From the NCBI GenBank assembly GCA_021821635.1, contig JAKACH010000005.1, positions 1-46,247 of the forward strand: a stretch of 46,247 nucleotides of DNA, written 5' to 3'. A program made the translations under genes and the position numbers. The first letter of the stretch is position 1. Each line of letters opens with the position of its first letter. The DNA is from Thermoplasmata archaeon (GTDB lineage: Archaea > Thermoplasmatota > Thermoplasmata > Thermoplasmatales > Thermoplasmataceae). Of this stretch, positions 7,901 through 15,584 are shown in pieces. Below the pieces are notes generated by a model. The model did no database searches. It saw only the letters and a program-made list of their open reading frames with translations, and was not told the origin of the DNA.

Positions 7901-8553
7901 ACCCGATTTACGCTCCGACAGATAACGGGACTTTTATCATAAACGGAGAAAATCTATCAATAACACTTCATTTTGAGAAGAAGCTCTACAGGGTGACATT
8001 TATTGAATCAGGCCTGCCTTCTGGCGTGACATGGTCTCTGGATATAAAAGGGATAATTAGCACTGGCCAGATCCACACAAATACTGTTTCCGTGAACCTT
8101 ACGAACGGGACATACAGCTACAATTTCTCCAGATCCAGCAACATATATACAGCAGCTCAGTTCTTTGGCACGTTCACGGTTAACGGGTCAGCCATATCCG
8201 TTCCGATTGAGTTCTTCAAGCTGAAATATAGCGTGAGCATCTCTGAATCCGGGCTCCCGGCAAACCAGAACTGGACAATTGTCTTCGACGGGGTAAAATA
8301 CAATCTTTCCAGCATCCCACTTGTGCTGTCTCTTACAAACGGAACCTATAACTTTACAGTATACAGCGTACCTGGATACAGGGTTGCACAGCCCTCAGGG
8401 ACCTTCGTAGTAAGCGGATCCGCCGCTTATCTGGTCATAGAATTTACCTCACCAAAAACCCTTGAGTATGAGATCGAGTTCGTTGTTGCTATCATAGCGA
8501 TGGTTCTTGTAGCTTCGTTTCTCTTCTATCTTCTTGTAAGGAAGAAAGTATAA
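4912..8553 (+). CDS. Secreted S53 (sedolisin/kumamolisin-type) serine-carboxyl peptidase with C-terminal ESGLP modules
   Basis: A 1213-aa acid peptidase acting outside the cell. TTG start at 4912, then a signal peptide or anchor (about residues 5-30). Next is a pro-kumamolisin-type activation domain (~80-215, with SSPLYHKYLTKDQF), then the catalytic domain (~255-680). The S53 catalytic set is visible: Glu358 and Asp362 (VENTLD), Asp445/446 in ASSGDDADSS (oxyanion acid) and Ser579 in AVAGTSIASPL. After a linker region come three ~78-aa modules (from ~946, ~1026 and ~1105), each opening like VTF-ESGLPSG--W, and a C-terminal membrane segment (~1186-1210) ending VRKKV. The enzyme is therefore probably tethered to the membrane. 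It is much longer than bacterial sedolisins because of the C-terminal part. It likely degrades protein in an acidic habitat. Confidence 0.93.
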   Translation: MEHYFKKRAILSFILVMLMTATAILGTISAQHYGGPQLSASGGIADQYTATNFFGPMQKITDYAKGCIDPLIKLNSTSHPYNGTVTVVIGLNPSNETLLNHFLSALNNPSSPLYHKYLTKDQFDLMFGGSKPVYQDLVAYLHQNGVTGLAEFSDRMEISFTASPSQVSNIFGISLSSFNSPIGSYFAPTRTPSLPAEIAGSVSGIVGLSNYSVLMNEYAPLVLQKEHAVHALGQNVTVNGFPIPVNSTSAQYLYGSDMQIAMQENTLFAQFGYPTNMVEATILWSGEYTGTTKQITSTGGLISPNTNVGPFVPSDIYAYYNETLPPGEPHSKIYAYPINGAPLPGIRASYDSTGAYVENTLDLEMLGSSAPGSSIYNVYGSNASTVNLVDAFSSILNPLPAYSALDNVSVISNSWGGTDGNCTIWYNDLQEANARGITVLASSGDDADSSSSSEYIGSNVSFPASMAYNNFGMVAVGGVSVTLTHSLQISSETNWYEPGSITNLSTVVGTTSGISSVFPEPDWQVNSSANSLIQGQGRGVPDISALANNTIMTISVSGFTYDATNASQGYPFEAVAGTSIASPLLGGVIAEIDHSIERQGTSPLGFLDPVLYSIGTAEYNPISYSTGIGHYGSAAYNTSLANRPYMPVIFGQNTLYTDRYGYSLLNGWGTINAYNFTSFVINDNFTIMSGLLAGITDIVNLSNINATSYLADGTIFSSFNASIQQAFFLASSLGTPAFFVQAIIQISGINETGFAGNFSLQIETPYMGLYPDLARYEYRSASIFIPWATAFNITSMLDTAPGYIGSSIISRIGSDILSMPVPGASYIIGRLHYDYFYGDSVVSIGPNGQTGIPGTFSPQFLVTGALAAKAGVFGPGTGGSVVPRLLPFKSQTWVAPDSSVIALQTTQTGSIGANIAYSPSGNGTWIFSYLQRSLQQGISSYVKGNYVVTFNETGLPSGTAWHVNILGLPPSPSISTNGSYSANVTDGPYQYSAYASNPIYAPTDNGTFIINGENLSITLHFEKKLYRVTFIESGLPSGVTWSLDIKGIISTGQIHTNTVSVNLTNGTYSYNFSRSSNIYTAAQFFGTFTVNGSAISVPIEFFKLKYSVSISESGLPANQNWTIVFDGVKYNLSSIPLVLSLTNGTYNFTVYSVPGYRVAQPSGTFVVSGSAAYLVIEFTSPKTLEYEIEFVVAIIAMVLVASFLFYLLVRKKV

Positions 8554-8569
8554 TTTTCGCTCCTTGAAA

Positions 8570-9598
8570 TCAAGACCTCAATATGATGCATTCGTCTCCG
8601 AACTCATGCCATCGGAACCCGTGTTCACCCGACGCTTCATATGCAGCCCTTATCAGTCCGATACCGGCGAATGCGGATATCAGAAGCATATGGGATGTGG
8701 TTGGATCATGCATTCCCGTCACTATCCCGTCCAGTCCTGTCTCAGTGTCCTGATCTATGAATATTGAGGTGAATCCACTACCAGGCCTGAAAACATCATT
8801 TTTTCTCACAGTCGTCAGCGCCCTCGCAACGCTTGTTCCGAGAGCGATTATCCTGCCTCCCTTCTCCCTGGCACTGGAAATCATCTCTGAAGTGCTTTCA
8901 GGTATGTCATAATATTCCGGCAGGAGGCTCTTCTGATGAAGGAACTCCGAAGCGTCCAGAGACCCAAGGTTGCAATGGATTGTTATAGGTGCAAACCGTA
9001 TTCCTACTTTCGTCAATGATGCAATTATTTCACCGGTGAAAGGCCTGGAGGCAGACGGATATTCCACTGATCCCTCAACCGCCGCCAGTTCAGATCCATA
9101 TACAGATGCTGGATAAAGCGGGCTATTTTCACCATATATAATGAAATCTCCGGAATTGTTCATCAGTTTCTTGAATGCAGCGGGATCCGAAAATGCCGCG
9201 TGCCAAAATCTCCCATACATCTCATATTTCTTGCCCAGCGTAAGGAATGAACCATTCAAAAACGTTATAGTGTCTCCGCTCTGGTATGCATGTAAACGAT
9301 CCCTTACCTCCACTATAATCCCGGTCTCGCTGTACCCAAAATTCACGCGCACATATCGATCCATATCTCTAACGTACCCTTTCATGCTTGAGCGGACGAT
9401 TTTGCTGTTGTTATAGACAAGCAGGTCGCCTTTTCGGAGCAGGTTCACTATATCTGCAAAATGCAGGATAGAATAAGTGCCGGATGATGCCTTTATCGAA
9501 AGCAAATTCACATCGGAACGTTTCCTGTCCAGGTATTCAGTCGGAACTCCTGCAGGAAACTCCCTTGCATGAATAAGGTATTCAGATGGTGCAATCAT
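8570..9598 (-). CDS. queA: QueA-family protein (SAM:tRNA ribosyltransferase-isomerase-like), divergent
   Basis: 342 aa, the normal QueA length. Family landmarks in order: LLVYNNSKIV (bacterial form LLVFNDTRV), FTGEIIASLTKVGIRFAPIT (FT..L...G), ITIHCNLGSLDASEFLHQKS (normally TLHVG-GTF), GRIIALGTSVARALTT (GRV-AVGTT--R-LE), DGIVTGMHDPTTSHMLLISA (normally TNFHLP-STLLML) and FGDECIIL (FGD-MLI). QueA moves the ribosyl part of SAM to preQ1 in bacterial tRNA during queuosine synthesis. Archaea normally make archaeosine instead, and several near-invariant QueA residues are altered here (NFHLP to GMHDP, HVG-GT to HCNLGS). The substrate may therefore differ. It overlaps the upstream dehydrogenase gene by 4 nt (ATGA), so both are co-transcribed. 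Confidence 0.82.
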   Translation of the reverse strand: MIAPSEYLIHAREFPAGVPTEYLDRKRSDVNLLSIKASSGTYSILHFADIVNLLRKGDLLVYNNSKIVRSSMKGYVRDMDRYVRVNFGYSETGIIVEVRDRLHAYQSGDTITFLNGSFLTLGKKYEMYGRFWHAAFSDPAAFKKLMNNSGDFIIYGENSPLYPASVYGSELAAVEGSVEYPSASRPFTGEIIASLTKVGIRFAPITIHCNLGSLDASEFLHQKSLLPEYYDIPESTSEMISSAREKGGRIIALGTSVARALTTVRKNDVFRPGSGFTSIFIDQDTETGLDGIVTGMHDPTTSHMLLISAFAGIGLIRAAYEASGEHGFRWHEFGDECIILRS

Positions 9599-10230
9599 CT
9601 TCTCACCTCTTCTCTGATCCTGTTGAAGACCTTCAAAGCTGCAACAGCAGGATCAGCAAGTCCTGCTGGGTCCGCTTCAGGATCGGCAGTCATGTGCATC
9701 GTTGTGTTCATGTCGCCCGGGTCTATTGAAAGAAATTTCACTTCATGATTTTCCAGCTTCAATGTCTCCATTATGTAATCCATCGCACGCTTTGAAGCAC
9801 CATAGAAACCCCAGCCAGGGTAAGGCGATTCCGCCACATCCGATGTTATATGCACAACTGCTTCAGGGTTGCATTTCCGCATAAACTCCTGCGCCATGAA
9901 GGTATTAGAGATCAGGTTAACCTCAACATCCTCACGGAGGTTGTTTATATTTTCGTCTACTATCTTCGTGGCTCTGGAAACCCAGCCGGCATTCAATACC
10001 AGAACGCGAGGGTTTCCCAGCAGTCTTTTAGTCTCCGATATAACCCTTTCAATGTCTGCTTCAAACCTTATGTCTGCTTTCAATCCTAGGAAAGATGGTT
10101 CCATGAACTCGATATCCTGAGGCCAGCTCCGTGAGAATGTGCTTACTTTCCAGTTATCCTTGAGGAAGAGATCTACGAGTTCTTTACCAAGACCTCTTGA
10201 TCCTCCTGTTATTATTGCTGTTCCATTCAT
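9595..10230 (-). CDS. Short-chain dehydrogenase/reductase (SDR)
   Basis: A 211-aa classical SDR. Cofactor motif TGGSRGLG at 8-15, acidic KADIR at 51-55, NAG at 80-82, catalytic Ser ~130 (VHITSD) and Y143-x3-K147 (YGASK). A longer frame continues upstream to 10392, but the start at 10230 (MNGTAIITGG) gives the usual SDR N-terminus and lies ~30 nt after a TATA-like run (TTTATAAAGTATATATAG reading toward higher coordinates on the opposite strand). The substrate is unknown. The gene is translationally coupled (ATGA) to the QueA-like gene, hinting at a shared modified-nucleoside or small-molecule pathway, but that is only context. Confidence 0.88.
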   Translation of the reverse strand: MNGTAIITGGSRGLGKELVDLFLKDNWKVSTFSRSWPQDIEFMEPSFLGLKADIRFEADIERVISETKRLLGNPRVLVLNAGWVSRATKIVDENINNLREDVEVNLISNTFMAQEFMRKCNPEAVVHITSDVAESPYPGWGFYGASKRAMDYIMETLKLENHEVKFLSIDPGDMNTTMHMTADPEADPAGLADPAVAALKVFNRIREEVRR

Positions 10231-10288
10231 GATTGAAAAGAACAGGGTAATAAATAAACATATTAGTTTATAAAGTATATATAGTATT

Positions 10289-10657
10289 TCAAGAAGAACT
10301 TCCGAGGATCGAATGCACCAGGTTCTCCATATCCCTGGTTCGCATATTTGGAGTAAGCGCAATCTCATCCCTGTAAAAGACTGCTTCAGCAATCATGGAT
10401 CCTTTGAAGAAAATATCAAAGCTAAGAGAATATACGCTGGAATCCTTGGTTGGAATATCCTCTATTACTTCTAGCTCCTCCTTGCCCTCTTCTTTCAGTT
10501 CACAGTAAACAAATTTTAGAGTAAAATCTGCCGCCTTAATTTCCGGGCTGCCTGAATTCTGGAGCGTTGAAAGCAGGTTGGTGAATACAGCATCCTCATG
10601 TCCAGTTATATACCGCTTCGCTGAACCCAGCCTTTCCTTTCTCTTATGATCCAACAT
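10289..10657 (-). CDS. Conserved-looking hypothetical protein (122 aa)
   Basis: Not recognised. It begins MLDHKRKERLGSAKRYITG (basic, helical), then alternates strands and charged loops (KFVYCELKEEGKEELEVIED, YSLSFDIFFKGSMIAEAVFY) and ends in a helix (RDMENLVHSILGSSS). No membrane segment or signal is visible, so it should be cytoplasmic. It sits 58 nt upstream of the SDR gene and 68 nt after polX, all on the minus strand. Independent TATA-like sequence before the SDR suggests it may end its own transcript. Confidence 0.6.
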   Translation of the reverse strand: MLDHKRKERLGSAKRYITGHEDAVFTNLLSTLQNSGSPEIKAADFTLKFVYCELKEEGKEELEVIEDIPTKDSSVYSLSFDIFFKGSMIAEAVFYRDEIALTPNMRTRDMENLVHSILGSSS

Positions 10658-10725
10658 GCCTCTTTAAGGCAGAATCTGGATATAGGCTTTTTGCCGGGCC
10701 TAACGTATTTCATGGTTTATGCGGC

Positions 10726-12432
10726 TTATTTTCTGATGAGCTTCTTGAAATCATTCAGGCTGAGCGTATTGACAACCTTGTCGGGAGTGAGCCATCCCCT
10801 CCTTGCTATCGCTGCTGCAAACCTAATAAACCTGAGATCTGCGACACTGTGAGCGTCGCTCCCAAGAGCAAACCTTACTCCAGCATTCTGGATCCTTCTT
10901 ACGATATCCGCAGGGAGGTCAGATCTCTCCGGGAAACCATTTATTTCAATAAAGACATTATTTTCCAGGCACTTCTCTATGACCGTATCAAGATCTATGT
11001 TGTAGGGCTCCCTCGTACCTATGAGCCGCCCGGTGGGGTGGGCTATCGCATTCACCCGACCGGACTGGATTGCCCTTACAATCCTGTTCGTGTTCTCCTT
11101 CCTGTCCTTCGATATGTACTGGTGCAGGGCAGCAAGCACATAATCCATCTGATCAAGCGTATTTCCAGTCAGATCAAGGGATCCGTCCTTTAGTATCTCC
11201 AGTTCTACCCCTTTTAGCGCAGGCATGCCGAGCTTCTTTGACTCATCGTCGATCCTTGCATTCAGTTCGGAAAACCTTTCCGGATCAAGGCCATGTGCAA
11301 TTTTGAGGCCGGCGCTGTGGTTGGTCATTGCTAAATACTCAAGGCCATTCTTCTTGGCGCGCTCAAGCATCTCTTCTAGCGAGTTCCTGCCGTCGCTGTC
11401 ATTGGTATGCATATGCATGTCGCTCTTTATGTCCTCATACTTCACTATATCCGGTAACGTGCCGTTCATGGCAGCCTCAATCTCACCTGTATTTTCGCGA
11501 AGTTCCGGCTCTATGAACGCAAGCCCCAGGCTTTCATATATCCCTTTCTCATCCTTTCCTGCAATCCTATTCTCGCCCTTGAAAAGGCCGTATTCATTCA
11601 ACTTGTATCCTTTCGATATCGCCAGATCACGAAGATGCACATTATGATCCTTGCTTCCTGTGAAGTACTGGAGCGCGGCTCCGATGGAATCTGCATCGAT
11701 AAACCTGAGATCGCATGTTATCCCGAGTTTCAGGTTTACGGTTATTTTTGACTCTCCCGAAACCACCACTCCGGATACAAAATCAGAACCGATAAAGGCT
11801 TCAGATGCCTCACCCCTTCTTGTGGAAGAAGCAAGCATATCAACGTCCCCAATAGATTCCCGCATCCTCCTCGCTGATCCAGCGATTATAAGGTTATCAA
11901 AAAGACCGGTCCCTTCCAGGTATGACTTGAGTGACTGAATATCTCCATAAGCTCTTCCAAGCAGGATCCTGGAGGCACCGGATTTTGAATACACCTCTAT
12001 CCCTTTCAGGAGATTAGCCTCTGTTTTTTCTCCGAACCCTGGAAGTCCAGCAACCTTATGTGCATCTATTGCGCTTTTCAGGCTTTCAACGTCTTTTACT
12101 CCGAGGTTAATGAAAAGAGCTGCTATTTTCTTCGGTCCAAGTCCCTGTATCTTTCTAAGATTCCTGAAATCAACAGGATATTTCTGCTTCAGTTTATCAT
12201 AGGCGTCAATTTTACCCTCCTCGATATACTGCCGGATCTTCTTCTCAATGGCAGATCCAACGCCATCAATCTTTCTGAGATCATTCCTTTTATAGATCTC
12301 TCGAACATCCTCGCCGAGTGCAGTAAGATTGGCAGCAACTTTTCTATACGCAAGCGACTCCCATCTGTTACCCTCAATCTCCTCAATATCAGCCATTTCG
12401 GAAAATATCTCGGCAAGTTCGTCGTTTATCAC
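10726..12432 (-). CDS. polX: Family X DNA polymerase with C-terminal PHP domain (PolX)
   Basis: 568 aa with the full PolX layout: an N-terminal helix-hairpin-helix 8-kDa region (AYRKVAANL, RKIDGVGSAIEKK, KIQGLGPKKIA), palm with GSARRMRESIGDVDML (catalytic acids about D196, D198) and ITCDLRF (D241), then a PHP domain with DMHMHTNDSDG (H340/H342), MTNHS, KGVELEI, AIAHPTGR and LGSDAH. The enzyme fills short gaps in base-excision repair; the PHP part gives metal-dependent 3'-5' exonuclease or end-processing activity. All metal ligands appear intact. I place the start at GTG 12432 (VINDELAEIF) because family members begin there and a TATA-like AAATAT lies ~26 nt upstream. An in-frame ATG at 12492 would add 20 unrelated residues. 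Confidence 0.92.
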   Translation of the reverse strand: MINDELAEIFSEMADIEEIEGNRWESLAYRKVAANLTALGEDVREIYKRNDLRKIDGVGSAIEKKIRQYIEEGKIDAYDKLKQKYPVDFRNLRKIQGLGPKKIAALFINLGVKDVESLKSAIDAHKVAGLPGFGEKTEANLLKGIEVYSKSGASRILLGRAYGDIQSLKSYLEGTGLFDNLIIAGSARRMRESIGDVDMLASSTRRGEASEAFIGSDFVSGVVVSGESKITVNLKLGITCDLRFIDADSIGAALQYFTGSKDHNVHLRDLAISKGYKLNEYGLFKGENRIAGKDEKGIYESLGLAFIEPELRENTGEIEAAMNGTLPDIVKYEDIKSDMHMHTNDSDGRNSLEEMLERAKKNGLEYLAMTNHSAGLKIAHGLDPERFSELNARIDDESKKLGMPALKGVELEILKDGSLDLTGNTLDQMDYVLAALHQYISKDRKENTNRIVRAIQSGRVNAIAHPTGRLIGTREPYNIDLDTVIEKCLENNVFIEINGFPERSDLPADIVRRIQNAGVRFALGSDAHSVADLRFIRFAAAIARRGWLTPDKVVNTLSLNDFKKLIRK

Positions 12433-12772
12433 AATAAAATATGGTCCGGTTGGATATTTACTTTGCCAAACCCCTAAGAGATCGCAATGCATTCAAGAAT
12501 TGAATTGAATTCGGTTATAGATCAGAATGCCTGGTCAAAAATGTCAGTTCTCTGAATGTGACGGTTAGCTGCTTGAATAATAAACCGATTTAATAATACG
12601 TGCATAGTCTGAACATAAGCGAAACCTGTATTCCGGTAATTATGCTAGCTATTCGTTCGATCAATGTGAACAAAGGGATAAAAATACTGGTACCTGGAAG
12701 AGCAACTTCATAGAAAACGATAGTTTTTGCACCAAATTGCCCCAACCAGCCAGTTTGCTCTGCCATGATATA

Positions 12773-14452
12773 TCATGCTTCAGGATTAAATACCCACATT
12801 GTGGGCAGATTAAAGTTTGTCCCTGAAATGCTTATTGAAGTGCTGAACCTGTAGAGATTCGTAAGCACGGAATTGCCATTCTGTCCGCTTGTCGTTCCAA
12901 CGTTTTCTATAGCGGCTCCATACACAACGACACCAGATTTCGCAGTTACCACACCACCCAAGAAAAAAGACAAAGCTGCGGTAGAAAACCCTGCAATAGC
13001 GAGAACGGCAGCCGCTGTGTCTGCCCAGCCTCCACCAGGCCACCAGTCGGCAGCTACGCCAATAGCCTCGATTGCGCCGATGTACGCAAGTCCCAGGTCA
13101 ATAAGGCCATTGATTGTTCCATCAAGGTTCTGGTAAGAGGTACCAAGATTATCCATAATCTCTGACCACTGGAGTTCCTGGGACGGCAATAATGGGCCTT
13201 CCTGCAAAGGAGTGCTGTAGTTGAAGAAGCCCAGCGTCTTTTGTGCAGAGAGGTTGGAGTAAGGACTCGATCCATTATATCCATCGTACTGGAATCCAGA
13301 TACGAACCTGCCATTCTGTACGTTGATGGAATCAACCTCGACTGTAGTATAATAATCATTGTAATAACGCCAAATGGTCGATCCGCAGTCGCGGTAAGCA
13401 AACTGGTATCTGTACAACGTCATGTTGCCTACCACGTATATGTATCCGAAGGAGCGAGTCCCGTTAACAGAAGAAGGGTATAACGTCATTAGTTGAGGGG
13501 TGAATATGTTGTATGGATTCCATGTTCCAGTAGTGCCCATTATATAAGAGTATGAACCGTTATTCTCATAACCCTTCATGGCTGAAAAATGTATGTAATT
13601 ATCAAAGGCACCCAAGCTGACTTCCGTGCTAATTATTTGTGTAGTACTTGTATCATTGTCAAACAGGAGCGGTATACGCACATTGTAAGTTGAATTCTGT
13701 TCCTTCAGGACCCAGCCATACAAAGTCCCCTGGCATGGGAATCCATCCGGCACATAGGAAGGAGAGCCTGACTGCTGATCGATAGGGATGAACATTCTAG
13801 GCGAGCCGCGCAGATCAGGATGCTCGCTGATCGTGATATTAGTCATGTTTGCAAAGTACGAAAATGGGTTAAATGGGAAGTAACCATTATACTGTATAAG
13901 AACGTTGGAGGTGGCATTATATGAGAACATATATGTCACTGCAACGCTCATTGATGGTTCGCTCTCAACCTGATTGGTTACAGAGAGAAAATGCTGCCAT
14001 TCAATAGCAACGTTTATAAAATCCGGGGAAGTATTTCCAATGCCATTCCCAGAAGGACCTATCCATGCCTGCAAAACCGGATTCAAATCGTTACCTGACA
14101 CCACATATGGCGTGGTAATATTCAAATTGCCAATATTTGCCATGGCCCATATTTGCAGATATGCCGATAACATTACATATGAAGCGTTGCCAGTATTATT
14201 GGTTGCTTCACCCTGAACTGTTATACTTGAAGGCAGATAAGTCGTATTGTTGACGATAAATGAACCAGAGGGTGTTACATTCAGGAAGGTAGGGATTCCG
14301 GTAGGGGTCGGAATATTCTTTGTCTGAGGAGAATGCAGGACTTCAAAACCTGCAAAACCTGCAAATATTATAACCGCTACAATTATGCCAATAAATATCC
14401 TGTTACTCAGGAAATTACTTGACATAATTGAATTAAGTATCCTAAAGAACAT
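12773..14452 (-). CDS. Large secreted/membrane protein of unknown function (559 aa)
   Basis: An N-terminal membrane segment (~19-37) is followed by a long extracellular region rich in Asn, Ser, Thr and Tyr with many N-glycosylation sequons (NNT, NNTG, NAS, NMTN, NGS and others), and only two cysteines (C240, C356). Near the C-terminus are two hydrophobic Gly/Ala-rich stretches: ~448-470 (ending AADWW) and ~479-512 (AAAVLAIAGFSTAALSFFLG within it). A polar tail follows. Another Met at residue 10 (14425) could be the start. I recognise no family. The fold could be a surface receptor or a pore-forming protein; the paired hydrophobic segments prompt the latter idea but do not prove it. Confidence 0.75.
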   Translation of the reverse strand: MFFRILNSIMSSNFLSNRIFIGIIVAVIIFAGFAGFEVLHSPQTKNIPTPTGIPTFLNVTPSGSFIVNNTTYLPSSITVQGEATNNTGNASYVMLSAYLQIWAMANIGNLNITTPYVVSGNDLNPVLQAWIGPSGNGIGNTSPDFINVAIEWQHFLSVTNQVESEPSMSVAVTYMFSYNATSNVLIQYNGYFPFNPFSYFANMTNITISEHPDLRGSPRMFIPIDQQSGSPSYVPDGFPCQGTLYGWVLKEQNSTYNVRIPLLFDNDTSTTQIISTEVSLGAFDNYIHFSAMKGYENNGSYSYIMGTTGTWNPYNIFTPQLMTLYPSSVNGTRSFGYIYVVGNMTLYRYQFAYRDCGSTIWRYYNDYYTTVEVDSINVQNGRFVSGFQYDGYNGSSPYSNLSAQKTLGFFNYSTPLQEGPLLPSQELQWSEIMDNLGTSYQNLDGTINGLIDLGLAYIGAIEAIGVAADWWPGGGWADTAAAVLAIAGFSTAALSFFLGGVVTAKSGVVVYGAAIENVGTTSGQNGNSVLTNLYRFSTSISISGTNFNLPTMWVFNPEA

Positions 14453-14570
14453 AACTCTATTTGCAAAATCGTCAGGATTAATATGTATATACCCGCAAGA
14501 GGCACATTCGAGATAATCTCATCGATGATCGGATAGGCATTATTCTTAAAGGTGATTTCAATACAGAAGC

Positions 14571-14912
14571 ATGGCAAAAGTATTGTTTCTAATACTGACT
14601 GGCAAGGAAAACCCTGCTAGGGCGGATCTCGGATTGATAAGTGCATCAAGGTCTGTTGATAAGAAAAGATACGAAGATCTCAAAGTTGTTTTCTTCGGCG
14701 CTAGTGAAGAATACATCACCGAACTTAAGGGGCCTGCATTGGACGCATTCAAAATTCTATACAATGCTGGAGCAGTGGATTCAGCCTGCATCGCAGTGGC
14801 AGAACGTCTTGGGAAGAAGGAAAAATTAGAGTCGATGGGAGTAAAACTCTTACCTGCGGGAGAGCGCATAGCTCACTACGTTAATGAAGGGTATCAGGTT
14901 ATAAGTTTCTGA
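14571..14912 (+). CDS. DsrE/DsrF-like small protein
   Basis: 113 aa with the DsrE-type alpha/beta layout: strand MAKVLFLILTGKENP, an Ala/Ser helix, strand LKVVFFGASEEYI, ILYNAGAVDSACIAVAERLG (the region that carries a cysteine in many sulfur-relay members) and the closing GERIAHYVNEGYQVISF. The family handles persulfides or other small sulfur species, though some members have no proven role. AAAGGTGATT lies about 20 nt before the ATG. It is followed by an unknown protein and a TauE/SafE exporter on the same strand, which fits sulfur metabolism but is not proof. Confidence 0.68.
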   Translation: MAKVLFLILTGKENPARADLGLISASRSVDKKRYEDLKVVFFGASEEYITELKGPALDAFKILYNAGAVDSACIAVAERLGKKEKLESMGVKLLPAGERIAHYVNEGYQVISF

Positions 14913-14960
14913 AAATCACACACATGAAAAATTAATAACATTCAGGGCACTATTGCCTTC

Positions 14961-15527
14961 ATGGCAAAGATCAACGAAGCCGTCGGCATTCTGGTAAGCA
15001 ATAACCCGCTCTATTCTATTCTTATCAAAAGCAACCTGGTGAATTACACCAATCTGGCCAAAGCGCTGGTGCCACAGGTGCGTGCCCTCCTGAAAAGGGA
15101 CGTGAAGATAAACACTATAGTGAAGGCGCTCAGCCTGATGGCCTCCCATGAAGCGGAAGAGGAGACTATTAATTTTCTCAGCAATGCCAATCTTTCCCTT
15201 GAATACAAATTCCTGGAAAAGGAAGTACTCAATCCAGGGCAAATAGATCCAAATTTTCTCGTCGCTTACAGAGAGGATGGCACCATAAAGTACCTTATTG
15301 GCAATGAGTCGAAAGGCAATCTGGCATGCATACGTATATCACTTCCTAAAGAGATAGCAGGCAAACCGGGCATCACCCTTTTTCTGGTCCAGTATCTGAT
15401 GATGCAGCATATTTCAATTGAAAGGATATACAGACTGAGCAACCAGGTCATTCTCGTCTCAACACTGGCCGAAGCCGACAGTGTGGTTAAGCATCTGAGT
15501 TCACTTCTTTATAATTCACACTTGTGA
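14961..15527 (+). CDS. Hypothetical protein, possibly ACT-like regulatory domain (188 aa)
   Basis: The first ~85 residues look helical and DNA-binding-like (INEAVGILVSNNPLYSILIK, KALVPQVRALLKRDVKINT), a pattern seen in archaeal proteins that join a helical N-terminus to an ACT-like domain. The remainder alternates strands and helices (LACIRISLPKEIAGKPGITL, ISIERIYRLSNQVILVSTLA), compatible with a beta-alpha-beta ligand-binding fold. No catalytic motif. TATA-like AAAATTAATAAC (14928-14939) is ~25 nt before the ATG, so it is probably a leaderless gene of its own rather than part of the DsrE transcript. Confidence 0.65.
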   Translation: MAKINEAVGILVSNNPLYSILIKSNLVNYTNLAKALVPQVRALLKRDVKINTIVKALSLMASHEAEEETINFLSNANLSLEYKFLEKEVLNPGQIDPNFLVAYREDGTIKYLIGNESKGNLACIRISLPKEIAGKPGITLFLVQYLMMQHISIERIYRLSNQVILVSTLAEADSVVKHLSSLLYNSHL

Positions 15528-15584
15528 TTATTTATCATGGTTCTGATTATTTATATAGCGGCATGAAATACTGTACATCTTGGT

